Shown: positions 9,834 through 19,041 of the stretch, one piece after another | How the letters are laid out: each line of letters starts with the position of its first letter | Numbering within the stretch: the first letter of the stretch is position 1 | Translations under genes and position numbers: made by a program | Assembly (NCBI GenBank): GCA_030407315.1 | Contig: JALQPE010002813.1 | Span: forward strand, 1-64,000 | Source of the DNA: Asparagopsis taxiformis | Lineage: Eukaryota; Rhodophyta; Florideophyceae; Bonnemaisoniales; Bonnemaisoniaceae | Direction: 5' to 3' | Length of the DNA: 64,000 bases | Notes under the pieces: generated by a model | Told to the model about the DNA's origin: nothing | The model's database searches: none | Seen by the model: only the letters and a program-made list of their open reading frames with translations

Positions 9834-12116
9834 TGAGATTGTATGTCTGCACTATCGCGCTGCTACTGCGGATGAACTGTGTTTCGCGGCCAGCCAGCCG
9901 TCCTTGCAGTCGCGTGCGATCACCAAAACCGAATTGTTGCTCTAGAGCAAATCCATTTTACCCATTCTGCTGGTGGTTGACGACGTCCGGAATGGCGCCG
10001 CGGTGTACAGTCGTTTCCTTGAACTACTGCGCCACGTGCAGAAGCACTCCGACACACTGTATCTAGTGTTTTCGACACACAACTGGAATGTAACCATCCT
10101 CGCCCCGCAAGTAGCACAGATCCATGTACGACCACTGCAGCCCACCAGTGCTGTTGCCACCGCTATTCTATTCAACGATGCACAGCTGAATGCACTCGAC
10201 GTGTACGCACGTGCACAGTAAATTGTCAGCAGTTTTGAATAGGTACTGTCGCACTGTGCCGGACTTCCACTGACACTGGCAATTGCGGGGTGCGGGGTGC
10301 GGACCATGCTGCGTAACGAACAATGAAACTTGCAGAACGTTTGGAAAGCATACCGGGGCCGGATCACATTGCCTGGCTCGCTGCTCCAGGAGCGCAGTGA
10401 GGAGGACAAGAGCATGTTTGCAGCAGTACAAGTGAGCCTAGATGCTCTGGAAGAATTTCAAGCAGCCCAACATGGGCTAGCAGCTGTGAGCGTGCACGAA
10501 GTGTTCAGGTGCTTTGCCATTACATCCAAGTCAAAGAGGTGCCTGATTTCTGTGATTGAGTGCGCAGTGGAGGGCAGCAGTGGGGAGGACGGGGAGCAGG
10601 CGAGAAAAGGCGAGGTGGAGGTGTGCATGTCATTTGCACAACGTAACCTCTTCGACATGGCCACACTCCACGAAACGCTGAGCGTCACTCTACACGAACT
10701 CGTGCACGACTACTGCACGTTCACGTGAGAGCCAGAGGGACTGGTGCCGAAACTGCACAAAGGTATAGTGACAAACTACTGGATGCAGTACGGCAGCGGG
10801 TCAGCTCCTTCGACCTCCAGACTGCGGGTGTTGCGGCCATGGTGGACATGTGCAGGTGTGAGCAACGGGTACATTGCCGACAACATTGCAGTGCACCTCG
10901 TGGGGGCGGGAGAATTCTATGAACTGCTTGCAATGATGTTGAACTTCCGCAGGACGTAGGCTCGCATGGAGTTCGGTTAGCGTGGCAACAACTTGTTCAT
11001 GCTTTCGCGAGATGTGAAGATTTTGATCCAAGCTGCCACGGGCAGCCTGGCGGAGAGCGTGGAGCGGGGACTGCGGCTAGTGAGCGAGGCTGCGGAACTG
11101 TCTGTACCGTTCGTGCCTGTCAACGGGAGGGAGCTGTCGCTCCAAATGCACGTGCGGCTGTCCGGGGTGTCCAAACAGTCGGGTGTCGTGAAACGGTATG
11201 TGTGGAGCCTGGAGCATCACGCAGTAGTATCGTAGATCCAGCCGTAAAGTGGGATGATGATGGAGGCGGGGGGAACAGTTTGGCTGAATATTTCTCTTCG
11301 GCGACAGCTGCTGTGCATGGCAGTGGCGGGCTGTGGGAGGGAGGTATTAATCGGGGACAGTACCGGGTTCGTGTCAATGGTCAACACGAGAAGCGGGAGC
11401 GTATTGCAAACTTGCTCGGTGCAGGACGGAGGAGTGTATGCCATTGCAGCGTGCGGGAGCGACGGAAGATTCATGGCGGGATGTGACAGCGGGATAATGT
11501 CATTACTCAGATAGAGATGTACATTCAGTCCTAGAACCCAGATCCGAGACGGTAGCCATCTCGGCCATGATGGTTCCGTGTTAAGCGTAGTGGCAAACGA
11601 TGATAGAGATCATGCCGTGTCGAGCGGCGAGGACACCAAGATAATCGTATGGAATGAATCTGATTTCACAACAGTACACGTGCTAGAGGGACACAGCGCC
11701 GAGGGGCGCTCTAATGCATTGCGCGGTAGCATGCTAGTCTCTGGGTTGTGGGACTGCACGGTGCGAGTGTGGGATATGGAGAGCGGTAAACCTGTTGGGT
11801 CAGCAGTGAAAAGTCACGAATACGAAGTGAGCAGCCTGAGCGCCCGCGAGGAGGAACAGTGGATCGCTGCGAGCTTATACGACGGGAGGGTGCGCGTGTG
11901 GCATGTGCAGCGAAAAAAGGCGTGACCGGGAGAGGCTCAGGCTACACTGCAGACCAAGACATGGAAATCCGACACTCAGAGTCTGTGATGACGATTGCGT
12001 TTGGCGAGACGAGTGAGAAGCTGTACTTTGTTGACCGAGAGGGCATTACAGTACAACCAGCAATGACGGTGCAAAGACATATTGTCTGCTCGACCTATAG
12101 TGCACATATTCCTTGA
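9833..12116 (+). pseudogene. NB-ARC/WD40 STAND ATPase (Apaf-1-like), riddled with stops
   Basis: In one frame, from about 9900 to 11925, the sequence shows a Walker B strand (LPILLVVDDV), a sensor-1 strand (LYLVFSTHN), the GxP motif (CAGLPLTLAIAG), a winged-helix end with TLHELVHDY, helical repeats (NGYIADNIAVHLVGAGEFYELL), and WD40 blades (GHDGSVLSV, SSGEDTKIIVWN, DCTVRVWDMESG, DGRVRVWHV). A last blade (SVMTIAF) lies in another frame up to 12116. Such proteins are nucleotide-dependent molecular switches in cell death or non-self recognition. The P-loop is not visible. Eleven in-frame stops start at 9943, 10219, 10240, 10324, 10726, 10957, 10978, 11233, 11245, 11512 and 11923. No frameshift is evident before the last of these. 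Confidence 0.85.
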
Positions 12117-12993
12117 TGGCACGATTCATTCTCAGAAATCAGTATTATTCCACATGTTAGTAGACCAATTTTCTGTTTATTGAATGGAGTCAGAAGGTAT
12201 GCCTTCTGGCTCATTTATAAATGGTACTCTGATGTGTAAGTATATGTATCAAGGTGCAAGCTGTTGCACTTGAACCTTGGGATTACCATCTTCTACAACA
12301 ATCGAATTAAGGTCCTGTAGACTGAGAACAGTACGACGATCTACTTTCTGACTAACCTGCTTCATGTGCCGTTGGAACAACAATAATCAAGTTTCGGTCT
12401 GAGTTTGTATTACTGATATCCATTGCTTATCGTAACAGTTGCATTGGGTAGGAACGTACTCTGAGTTGCAATGCAGGATACAGGAGCTAGTAAGGATTGA
12501 AAGACACTTGGTAGCTGCGCTCTTTACTGAAGAATGGCATTTCAATGGGGACATGAGAATGGTTTTTCGGTGTGGAAGATACTCAGACCTGTTTGGTAAT
12601 ATTGGTATCGGAGGGGAAGGTGGCGAAACCTGTTCAGAAATTCCTGCTATAAGCAGCGAAAAGATGATGTGTACGGCCCATTTGCTGTATAGGAAATAGT
12701 CCTGGTGAGATGGGCCATTCCTAGGAAATATGAAAAAAAATATGCCAAGTGTTGTGAGCAATATAGCAAATCAGATTGCCAAATCATTCCATCATCTGGA
12801 TAGACACGGCCCGGCGCAATATAATTTTTAGAATACCCCGCTACTGATATTTCTGATTGGCAATCATTGGGAGAGTGCTTGCGTCTCCTATCCACTTCAA
12901 TTGTCTCCCTAGTAATAGGAACCACGATACACGGGCCACCACCGCCGTCGTAATCCGGTTTGAGCCGTGTCGTGCCCTGCATGGCCAAGATGC
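12117..12993. other. No gene recognised; one imperfect inverted repeat
   Basis: No supported coding region. An imperfect inverted repeat (GAGTCAGAAGG / CCTTCTGGCTC, one mismatch, 4-nt centre) lies around 12186-12211. A plus-strand frame at 12439-12699 is open but matches nothing I know. Confidence 0.4.
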
Positions 12994-13097
12994 TTCACCA
13001 TGCATAGTACACTGGCCCAAAACCGAAATGACCGTTCACATTGGATCCAATGTGAACGGTCATTTCGGGTTTGGGCCAGTGTACTATGCATGGTGAA
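12994..13097. repeat. 104-nt near-perfect palindrome upstream of element B
   Basis: Two 52-nt arms meet with no spacer at GGATCC-type symmetry and differ at a single base (A against C). The outer ends read TTCACCATGCAT and ATGCATGGTGAA. It lies 50 bp upstream of the ParB-methyltransferase start at 13148. It is the longest member of the palindrome set in the window. It could be a recent inverted duplication, a regulatory or recombination site of element B, or a fold-back artefact of sequencing or assembly. Confidence 0.95.
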
Positions 13098-13147
13098 AGT
13101 ACACTGTACTTGAGTATGGCGTTCATGACAATCATTTCAAGTCCTTC

Positions 13148-15745
13148 ATGCGAAAGTGCGAGAAATTGGTACAGAGTTTTATAGCTTCTGTTTCCCCTTC
13201 ATTTCTTACCCGGCACTTCATTATTTCAGAACTGGATGACATGACGAGATTCTTCAAGAGGAGTGGGTCCAGACTCAGTTCCAAATCAGGTCCTCCAGAA
13301 GAGGAACCGGGTACTTCCACCATGAAGCACACTAATACCGCCTTATTTGCAGACGTCATGGAAGGGTCTACGAACACACGTGTTGATCCGCGGGCATGCA
13401 TCCCACTCACTGCTGTTCGACAAGTGGTGCGCTCTGGTGTGTTGCGATTGAAGTCGATATTTTCTGGAAACATGAAGTCAGCACAATGTCAAGAACAAGA
13501 TGAAACAAACGGAATTGATGGATTCATTTCGGGTTCCGACAATGCGATCGTAGTCGAGTTGACCGGGTCGTTCCAGAGCCACATTATTGACTTTTGCAAA
13601 ACGATACGCGGTCCTCAGGGTGATTTTATTTCTGACAGTGAGGCGAAAGAGAAGTCAGAATGCCGTTCCGTTTGGTACGGAGTTGTTGACGGTATGCACA
13701 GACTGACTGCAATCCAGGAGTTAATGGATGAGAACCCGGAGAGGTGGGACTCTTTTATGTGGCCTGTCACGATACTGAAAGGAGGTCATTCTATCCAAGT
13801 TCTGAAACAACTAGGCAGACATCAGAACCGTAAGCATGATGCAACATTATATGTCGAAACCACGTTCTATGATATCCTGAGCGGAATGAAAGAAGAAGCC
13901 CACCGGATGCAGAGCATGACCTCAAAGCCACCTACAGCCAAACAAGTTGCTGCCGTATATGATGGTTGCTCCCACCTCAAGGATAACACCGTCAGACAGA
14001 CTGCTGCGACGGCATTGCGCCTTCCTGCGCGAGTGATCGAAGAGATTGGAACAATTATGAATTCGGAGCATCCAGACTTGGCAGAACCTCCTTCTAGCAA
14101 CAGTATGGCATTGAAAACTCGGAGAAAGGGTACTAATACCCCAATGAAAAGCGTTGACTGTCGCGTGTATCGCAAATTTGTGAATATAACATCTTTGAAA
14201 TCTGCAACCAAGTTCATGAATGCTTCGGGTACTGATGCTGAAGAAGTTCAAGTTCATACTCTTTACAGGCTTCGGGTAATCTCCAGATTGAATAAATTCA
14301 AACCAGTATCATACAAAGATACCCTCCAGCAATACGAATACACATGCGCAGCGATGAAAGAAGCGCGTAAGTTCGAGGTTCTTCATGAAGGACAGGTATG
14401 GCCAAAGGGCATGGAATCAATCAAGCAGAATCTACTTCGCTCATCAAAGTTCGATACTGATGTTATGGAGAACATGGGAAATGATTATAATATTCTGGAT
14501 GCTCTTTTGAAGCAGTACCGGAAAGTTTGCCCTCAAATTGCTCCCATGAAGGAAAAGAAGTATCGGGAAAGCCATCGAAAAGACCCAGATCCCGATTCTT
14601 TCTGTCAGGAAATTGGCAAGACGGCAGCCGATAACGAAAATGCAGATACAAGGGACGCGGAAGAAGAGAAACAAAAAGATGTCTCGAAAGAAGATAGTGT
14701 TCCTCAACTAGGCTCCGAAATATGTGATGAGGATATAGTCTCCGTACCGAAGATGAGCCAGATAACGCAAGAATCTGTACAAGATGAAGTTGACGCTTCT
14801 GAAAAGGTTATCACCGGACCGAAAACTTCTATTCCAGTCGACCGAATGATAACAGAGAACGATGTCTCTGCTTCACCTAGTATCAACTCAGAACGCCTCA
14901 ACCTTCATTCTAAACGCGGTTCATCTGGTACGAATGAGCCAGAAAGAAAAGACTACGTTCTTGAAATGGGAATTACATGCTATCAGATGAAATGGCAGGA
15001 CTTCGACAAGGAAATATGGACAGATGAGTACCCTCTTCAGGATTTAGTTCTTACCGACCCTCCGTATGGAACTCCGAATTCTAAATCCCTTTGTAATACC
15101 GCATATAACAATTTCATAAGTGATAAGGAAATCAATGCATTATGCCAGTTTGCAAGGAGAGCCTTGAAGCCAGGTGGCTGGTTTTTCTGTTTTGTATCAT
15201 TCCGAAACTTTCCAGCATTCCTGCATGAGCTGAGAAAGGTCGGTTTCGACGGTCCGGAATACCCTTTCGTATTCATGAAAGACACGAAAACTGTACAAGC
15301 ACATCACGGAGATATGTTCCCACAAAACGCGTGCGAGTTTGCAGTTGTTGCCAGGGCTCCCGGACATCGTAAGGACGGTTTCAAGCCAGACCTTCGAAGC
15401 CAATATCACCTCGTCCCAACAGAAACGAAACGGAAATTCGCTGCAATGTCCAGAATTCCCGTTTCGAAAGACAAACTTCTCACTCCAGGAACAAAATCTC
15501 CTGTTCTAACAGAAGAGAAACATATTGGAATGTTATCCGAGATAATCAACACGTTTTGTCCTGAGAGGGGTTCAGTTATTGATGTTTACGGAGGAACACT
15601 TACTACTGCGATCGCAGCGATGAAGACAGCCCGTTCATGTGTGGTTGTGGAAGCCAGTACCAAGATTTTCCGTCTCGCTCATGAAAGACTTCGTTCTATT
15701 GCCGATGCTTTGTATCATAATGATCTGAGATCACGTACTACGTAG
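13148..15745 (+). CDS. ParB-like / DNA methyltransferase fusion (865 aa)
   Basis: This is one uninterrupted frame. Residues about 130-300 form a ParB-like DNA-binding domain: IIDFCKTIRG, then VVDGMHRLTAIQEL near residue 180, then a helical part with PTAKQVAAVYDG. A charged low-complexity linker (about 480-610) follows. From about residue 615 it is an S-adenosylmethionine-dependent DNA methyltransferase. The catalytic motif DPPY is at residues 637-640, and the SAM-binding segment (SVIDVYGGTLTTAIAAM, then VVVEAS) lies near the C-terminus at about 808-835. Catalytic motif before SAM motif is the beta-class order. DPPY fits N6-adenine or N4-cytosine methylation, not 5-methylcytosine. ParB-methyltransferase fusions are familiar from phages and bacterial mobile elements. 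The ATG at 13148 is the first in frame; residues 32 and 59 are alternative starts. First of four same-strand genes of element B. Confidence 0.85.
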   Translation: MRKCEKLVQSFIASVSPSFLTRHFIISELDDMTRFFKRSGSRLSSKSGPPEEEPGTSTMKHTNTALFADVMEGSTNTRVDPRACIPLTAVRQVVRSGVLRLKSIFSGNMKSAQCQEQDETNGIDGFISGSDNAIVVELTGSFQSHIIDFCKTIRGPQGDFISDSEAKEKSECRSVWYGVVDGMHRLTAIQELMDENPERWDSFMWPVTILKGGHSIQVLKQLGRHQNRKHDATLYVETTFYDILSGMKEEAHRMQSMTSKPPTAKQVAAVYDGCSHLKDNTVRQTAATALRLPARVIEEIGTIMNSEHPDLAEPPSSNSMALKTRRKGTNTPMKSVDCRVYRKFVNITSLKSATKFMNASGTDAEEVQVHTLYRLRVISRLNKFKPVSYKDTLQQYEYTCAAMKEARKFEVLHEGQVWPKGMESIKQNLLRSSKFDTDVMENMGNDYNILDALLKQYRKVCPQIAPMKEKKYRESHRKDPDPDSFCQEIGKTAADNENADTRDAEEEKQKDVSKEDSVPQLGSEICDEDIVSVPKMSQITQESVQDEVDASEKVITGPKTSIPVDRMITENDVSASPSINSERLNLHSKRGSSGTNEPERKDYVLEMGITCYQMKWQDFDKEIWTDEYPLQDLVLTDPPYGTPNSKSLCNTAYNNFISDKEINALCQFARRALKPGGWFFCFVSFRNFPAFLHELRKVGFDGPEYPFVFMKDTKTVQAHHGDMFPQNACEFAVVARAPGHRKDGFKPDLRSQYHLVPTETKRKFAAMSRIPVSKDKLLTPGTKSPVLTEEKHIGMLSEIINTFCPERGSVIDVYGGTLTTAIAAMKTARSCVVVEASTKIFRLAHERLRSIADALYHNDLRSRTT

Positions 15746-16190
15746 TATCGGATCGAAGAAGAGGAGAACAGGGAATCATGCAGAGGATGGCGTTCTGCTA
15801 AGCCAACCGAAAATCTGTTCGCTACAGAAAAAGGGAAAAGATGATAATACAAATGCCGGTAAATCCACTATCGAAGGAATAGAGAGAGTACTGAAAGGAG
15901 GAGATTCTGTTGAACTATACATTTTGGATCAGGTCGTCGGAAAAGCGTCTCTCCTTTGTGCAGGAACTAGTGATGAGAGGTTCCAAACTACAATACACAA
16001 TGTACCTCTAGCGAACTTTCAAGGTGAGGATCAGAAACTTGTATCTTGTTATATGTTCGAACCGAACGAATGTTGTTTCGATTGTCCTTACCCGTACAAA
16101 TACGGTGGTATTGAACCTCCTCCTGGAACTTTGAAAGGGCTGAACGGGATACTCGCATGGGACTTGAACAAGATGAGGCCGTTGTCTTAG
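15729..16190 (+). CDS. Small conserved protein of element B
   Basis: The frame opens just before the end of the methyltransferase gene and stops at 16190, giving up to 154 codons. It contains no in-frame ATG, so either an upstream exon supplies the start, or a frameshift has removed it, or the start is non-AUG. The N-terminal part includes a nuclear-localisation-like GSKKRRTG. The C-terminal part, with CPYPYKYGGIEPPP and AWDLNKMRP, matches the 141-aa protein of element A. Family unknown. It sits between the ParB-methyltransferase and the transposase-like gene. The conserved pairing of this protein with a ParB-like gene in both elements suggests they work together, which is inference. Confidence 0.55.
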   Translation, partial: DHVLRSIGSKKRRTGNHAEDGVLLSQPKICSLQKKGKDDNTNAGKSTIEGIERVLKGGDSVELYILDQVVGKASLLCAGTSDERFQTTIHNVPLANFQGEDQKLVSCYMFEPNECCFDCPYPYKYGGIEPPPGTLKGLNGILAWDLNKMRPLS

Positions 16191-16449
16191 TCTTATTACG
16201 TATAGTTTCGCTCGGCAGGTTTGAACAAAACCGCTGCAATAAACCTTTAGCTCTGTTTCGTACCATTTGTAAACCTTCAGAGAGGAAAGATTGTTGTCAT
16301 TTTTCCCCGTAATCATGGGCGCATGAAGAGGACAAATCAACCAATCAGCCGTACTCCATTCACAACAGAGATTGATTTGACATAGGTATTTAGCGCTGTA
16401 TCCTGGGCCAACTATCGCCGTCGAGGAGGCCACTCTGCATCCATATTAG

Positions 16450-18963
16450 ATGAAAGTCTCACCGGTGTCATTCCTACTCACCATGCATCTTGATCAACCG
16501 ATATACTCGTCTTGCAGCCATCTCTTTTCCACGCTACCTGCAAATCTAACTACCGTTCAGAGATCATTCGTTCTGCTCCCACAGCAGATGGCTCCGCGTT
16601 TTCATCTCGCCGAAGCTAGGAATGACGCACTGGAGAAAGCCGAATCATACATGAAATCTCTTTCTAGGGACTCCGAATCAGAACACGCTCCTTCTGTTGA
16701 AACCATATCTATGCCGCGTAGCCACGATGAAGTGATGCATGGAATAGTGGGTACTTCTTCCGACTCTTTCCGATCCACGGCTTCGACGTATAAACCATTT
16801 TCACGACTACAACACAGGAAGAATTATCAAAGTGTGACGAGGTCCAGTTCAGTTCGTCGAAAGAGCAGCATGCTAGAGAGGCGGGTGAAATTCAGTTTGT
16901 CACTGCCCAAAACAGATATAAGAAGAATACCATGCTGCAATAAGGGATGCTTCAGAAAAACCGACCATGTTTTCCTTCGGAATGAAGCAGAACGAGTTTT
17001 GTTGTACAACAGGGACGATCGCCGCAGGTATCTGCACGCTCTACTGGAACCAAACAGTAACCGGTTCTACTTCTCTGGGAAGCCTGTGTGTTGCGAATTC
17101 CTAGAGTTCAGCTTCAAGTTTTCACGACACCTGCAGACCTCGGTAAAGAAAGCTTGCCAGAATGGGAGTCTTCCATTTATGGCTTCTCCGAAACGAATTT
17201 CTGGCTCTCCACATAGAGATGCAGTGATCTGCTTCCTTGAACGCTTGTCTGCCTCGACTGCTGATATGATGCCAGACAGTGGAGAGAAGCATCTGCCTCT
17301 TTTCGAGAAGAAGGCTGTGTACGAGATGTTCTGCGACCAATTTACGTTATTATACTCGAACCGGAACCCACCAACTTTGAGCTACTTCTACAACACCTGG
17401 AACACGTTTTGTGCGAATATCAAGGTTCGGCGTGTCCAGAGGTTCACGAAATGTTCGGAATGTGAGTACATACGTGATAAACTGGAAGCTATCGGGACAG
17501 ATATTCAACGCACTGCTCCGCTTCTGGAACGTCGCCAGCGTCATATCGAGATGGTGGCACGGGAACGCAGGGAGTATAAAAAGAAGTGTGAAGAAGCTTC
17601 ACTATATCCCTCCAGGTTCACGTCTCTGATCGTAGACGGGGCTGATCAATCAGGATACGGTCTTCCCCATTTCACGGTATGTACAAAAGCGACTGTTGGT
17701 CATAGTTTGAAGGTGAGACTCATAGGTGTTCTCGAACATGGTGTCCGAAAGCATCTTTCGTTATACACACTTACTGCTGAATTCGAAACTGGGGCAAATC
17801 ATATCATCGAGGAAATTCACAGGACTCTTACCAAAAAGGCTATGGGTTCGAGTCTTCAGGGAACACTGTACTTGCAGGTAGACAATTGCACAAGAGAGAA
17901 CAAGAACACGTTTCTGTTTTGCTATCTAGAATGTCTCGTTGCTTGGGGTGTGTTTGAAGAAGTACACGCTTCTTTCCTACCCATCGGCCACACCCATGCA
18001 GACATCGACCAGGCCTTTAGCTGTACCTCTCGCAGGCTACGTTCCCACAACGCCGTCACTATGGAAGATTTAGTTGAACAACTCAGAGTGTCCTATACTC
18101 CGGAACCCTCTGTCTCTCGTATGTTGCACGTGGCAAACTTCTCCGGTCTCTGCCGGAGTGAGAATTCGGTTGGAAAAGTGCATGCTTTCTCAAAATTCAG
18201 ATACTTCAGGTTTCACCGATCCCAAGATACAGGAAAAAGTTATGGCTTCTACAGAACTGCATGCGATGTTAAGATATTTTGTGAAGACAACTGGAAGCCT
18301 CTCCCAGTTCTCACTCCGGGGCTGAATGGTTTCCTGGTTAAGCCTCCTGAACTGAAACGAACACCGAGTAATATCTTACGTTCTCCTCCAGATCGACATG
18401 AGGTCCTGCTCCGTTTTCGTTCGGAAGAGAGCAGGGTCAATAACAATTCTAAAATGGATCAGCTACATGAGCTTCTACGACAGGTTTATGAGGAAAGGGA
18501 AGATTCTTTTCATTGGAACCTCACCGAATGTTTCGAGATGAATGGCATGTATCGAAAAGGGAATCGGAACGTCGTCCCGATGGAGGAGGAACTCATGTCG
18601 ACTGCAGATTGCATACCACTATCAGACTTGCCCTACTCGGTGAATCGCTTCGTGGCCGTAAATGGAGAAGACTGTACTACTGAGATGCCGTTCTGGCTAG
18701 GACAAATTATGAGTTGTAAGAAAAACAATGAAGGGGTTATTTGTCAGCTGTGTGTTCGGTGGTACGAGGTCTACGATGGAAGAGACGCATGGTCAGGTAA
18801 GTATAGGCCTGCCATGCTTCGCAAGGGGAGAACAACAGTGGCTTGGAAGGGACATATTTCGGTTGACACCGTCATTGCAGAGTTCCCTTCACTAACAAAC
18901 AAGATGATAAGAGCTGGGGTAGAGAAAGAGATCAGGTCAGGCCTGGCGTCTATTCCGAAGTAA
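16450..18963 (+). CDS. DDE transposase-like protein, DUF7869-type (837 aa)
   Basis: The frame is intact. Cysteine pairs at residues 162-167 (CCNKGC) and 335-338 (CSEC) look like zinc-binding modules. An RNase H-like integrase core follows, with three acidic positions: VDGADQ (D396), LQVDNCTREN (D478), and GHTHADIDQAF (D518/D520). The last block is typical of DUF7869-type proteins, which resemble transposases. This family is widespread in transposon-rich eukaryotes and poorly studied; catalysis is inferred from motif pattern. Residues about 720-800 (FWLGQI, CVRWYEVY) resemble a small BAH- or Tudor-like beta module. The ATG at 16450 is first in frame; MAPRFHL about 46 codons later is an alternative. 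The gene lies 260 bp after the small protein and 78 bp before the dioxygenase gene, all on one strand. Confidence 0.75.
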   Translation: MKVSPVSFLLTMHLDQPIYSSCSHLFSTLPANLTTVQRSFVLLPQQMAPRFHLAEARNDALEKAESYMKSLSRDSESEHAPSVETISMPRSHDEVMHGIVGTSSDSFRSTASTYKPFSRLQHRKNYQSVTRSSSVRRKSSMLERRVKFSLSLPKTDIRRIPCCNKGCFRKTDHVFLRNEAERVLLYNRDDRRRYLHALLEPNSNRFYFSGKPVCCEFLEFSFKFSRHLQTSVKKACQNGSLPFMASPKRISGSPHRDAVICFLERLSASTADMMPDSGEKHLPLFEKKAVYEMFCDQFTLLYSNRNPPTLSYFYNTWNTFCANIKVRRVQRFTKCSECEYIRDKLEAIGTDIQRTAPLLERRQRHIEMVARERREYKKKCEEASLYPSRFTSLIVDGADQSGYGLPHFTVCTKATVGHSLKVRLIGVLEHGVRKHLSLYTLTAEFETGANHIIEEIHRTLTKKAMGSSLQGTLYLQVDNCTRENKNTFLFCYLECLVAWGVFEEVHASFLPIGHTHADIDQAFSCTSRRLRSHNAVTMEDLVEQLRVSYTPEPSVSRMLHVANFSGLCRSENSVGKVHAFSKFRYFRFHRSQDTGKSYGFYRTACDVKIFCEDNWKPLPVLTPGLNGFLVKPPELKRTPSNILRSPPDRHEVLLRFRSEESRVNNNSKMDQLHELLRQVYEEREDSFHWNLTECFEMNGMYRKGNRNVVPMEEELMSTADCIPLSDLPYSVNRFVAVNGEDCTTEMPFWLGQIMSCKKNNEGVICQLCVRWYEVYDGRDAWSGKYRPAMLRKGRTTVAWKGHISVDTVIAEFPSLTNKMIRAGVEKEIRSGLASIPK

Positions 18964-19041
18964 AAACGCCTCGTCTTCGACGACACGAGTAGTTCAATCA
19001 ACTTTGTTATCCTATTCAATCAATATGAAAAAACATCTCTC

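Noticed and set aside
9833..11925. Stop-codon reassignment to explain the stops in the NB-ARC/WD40 frame
   Set aside because: TAA, TAG and TGA all occur inside it, while eight other long frames in the window contain none internally, so a decayed gene is the simpler reading.
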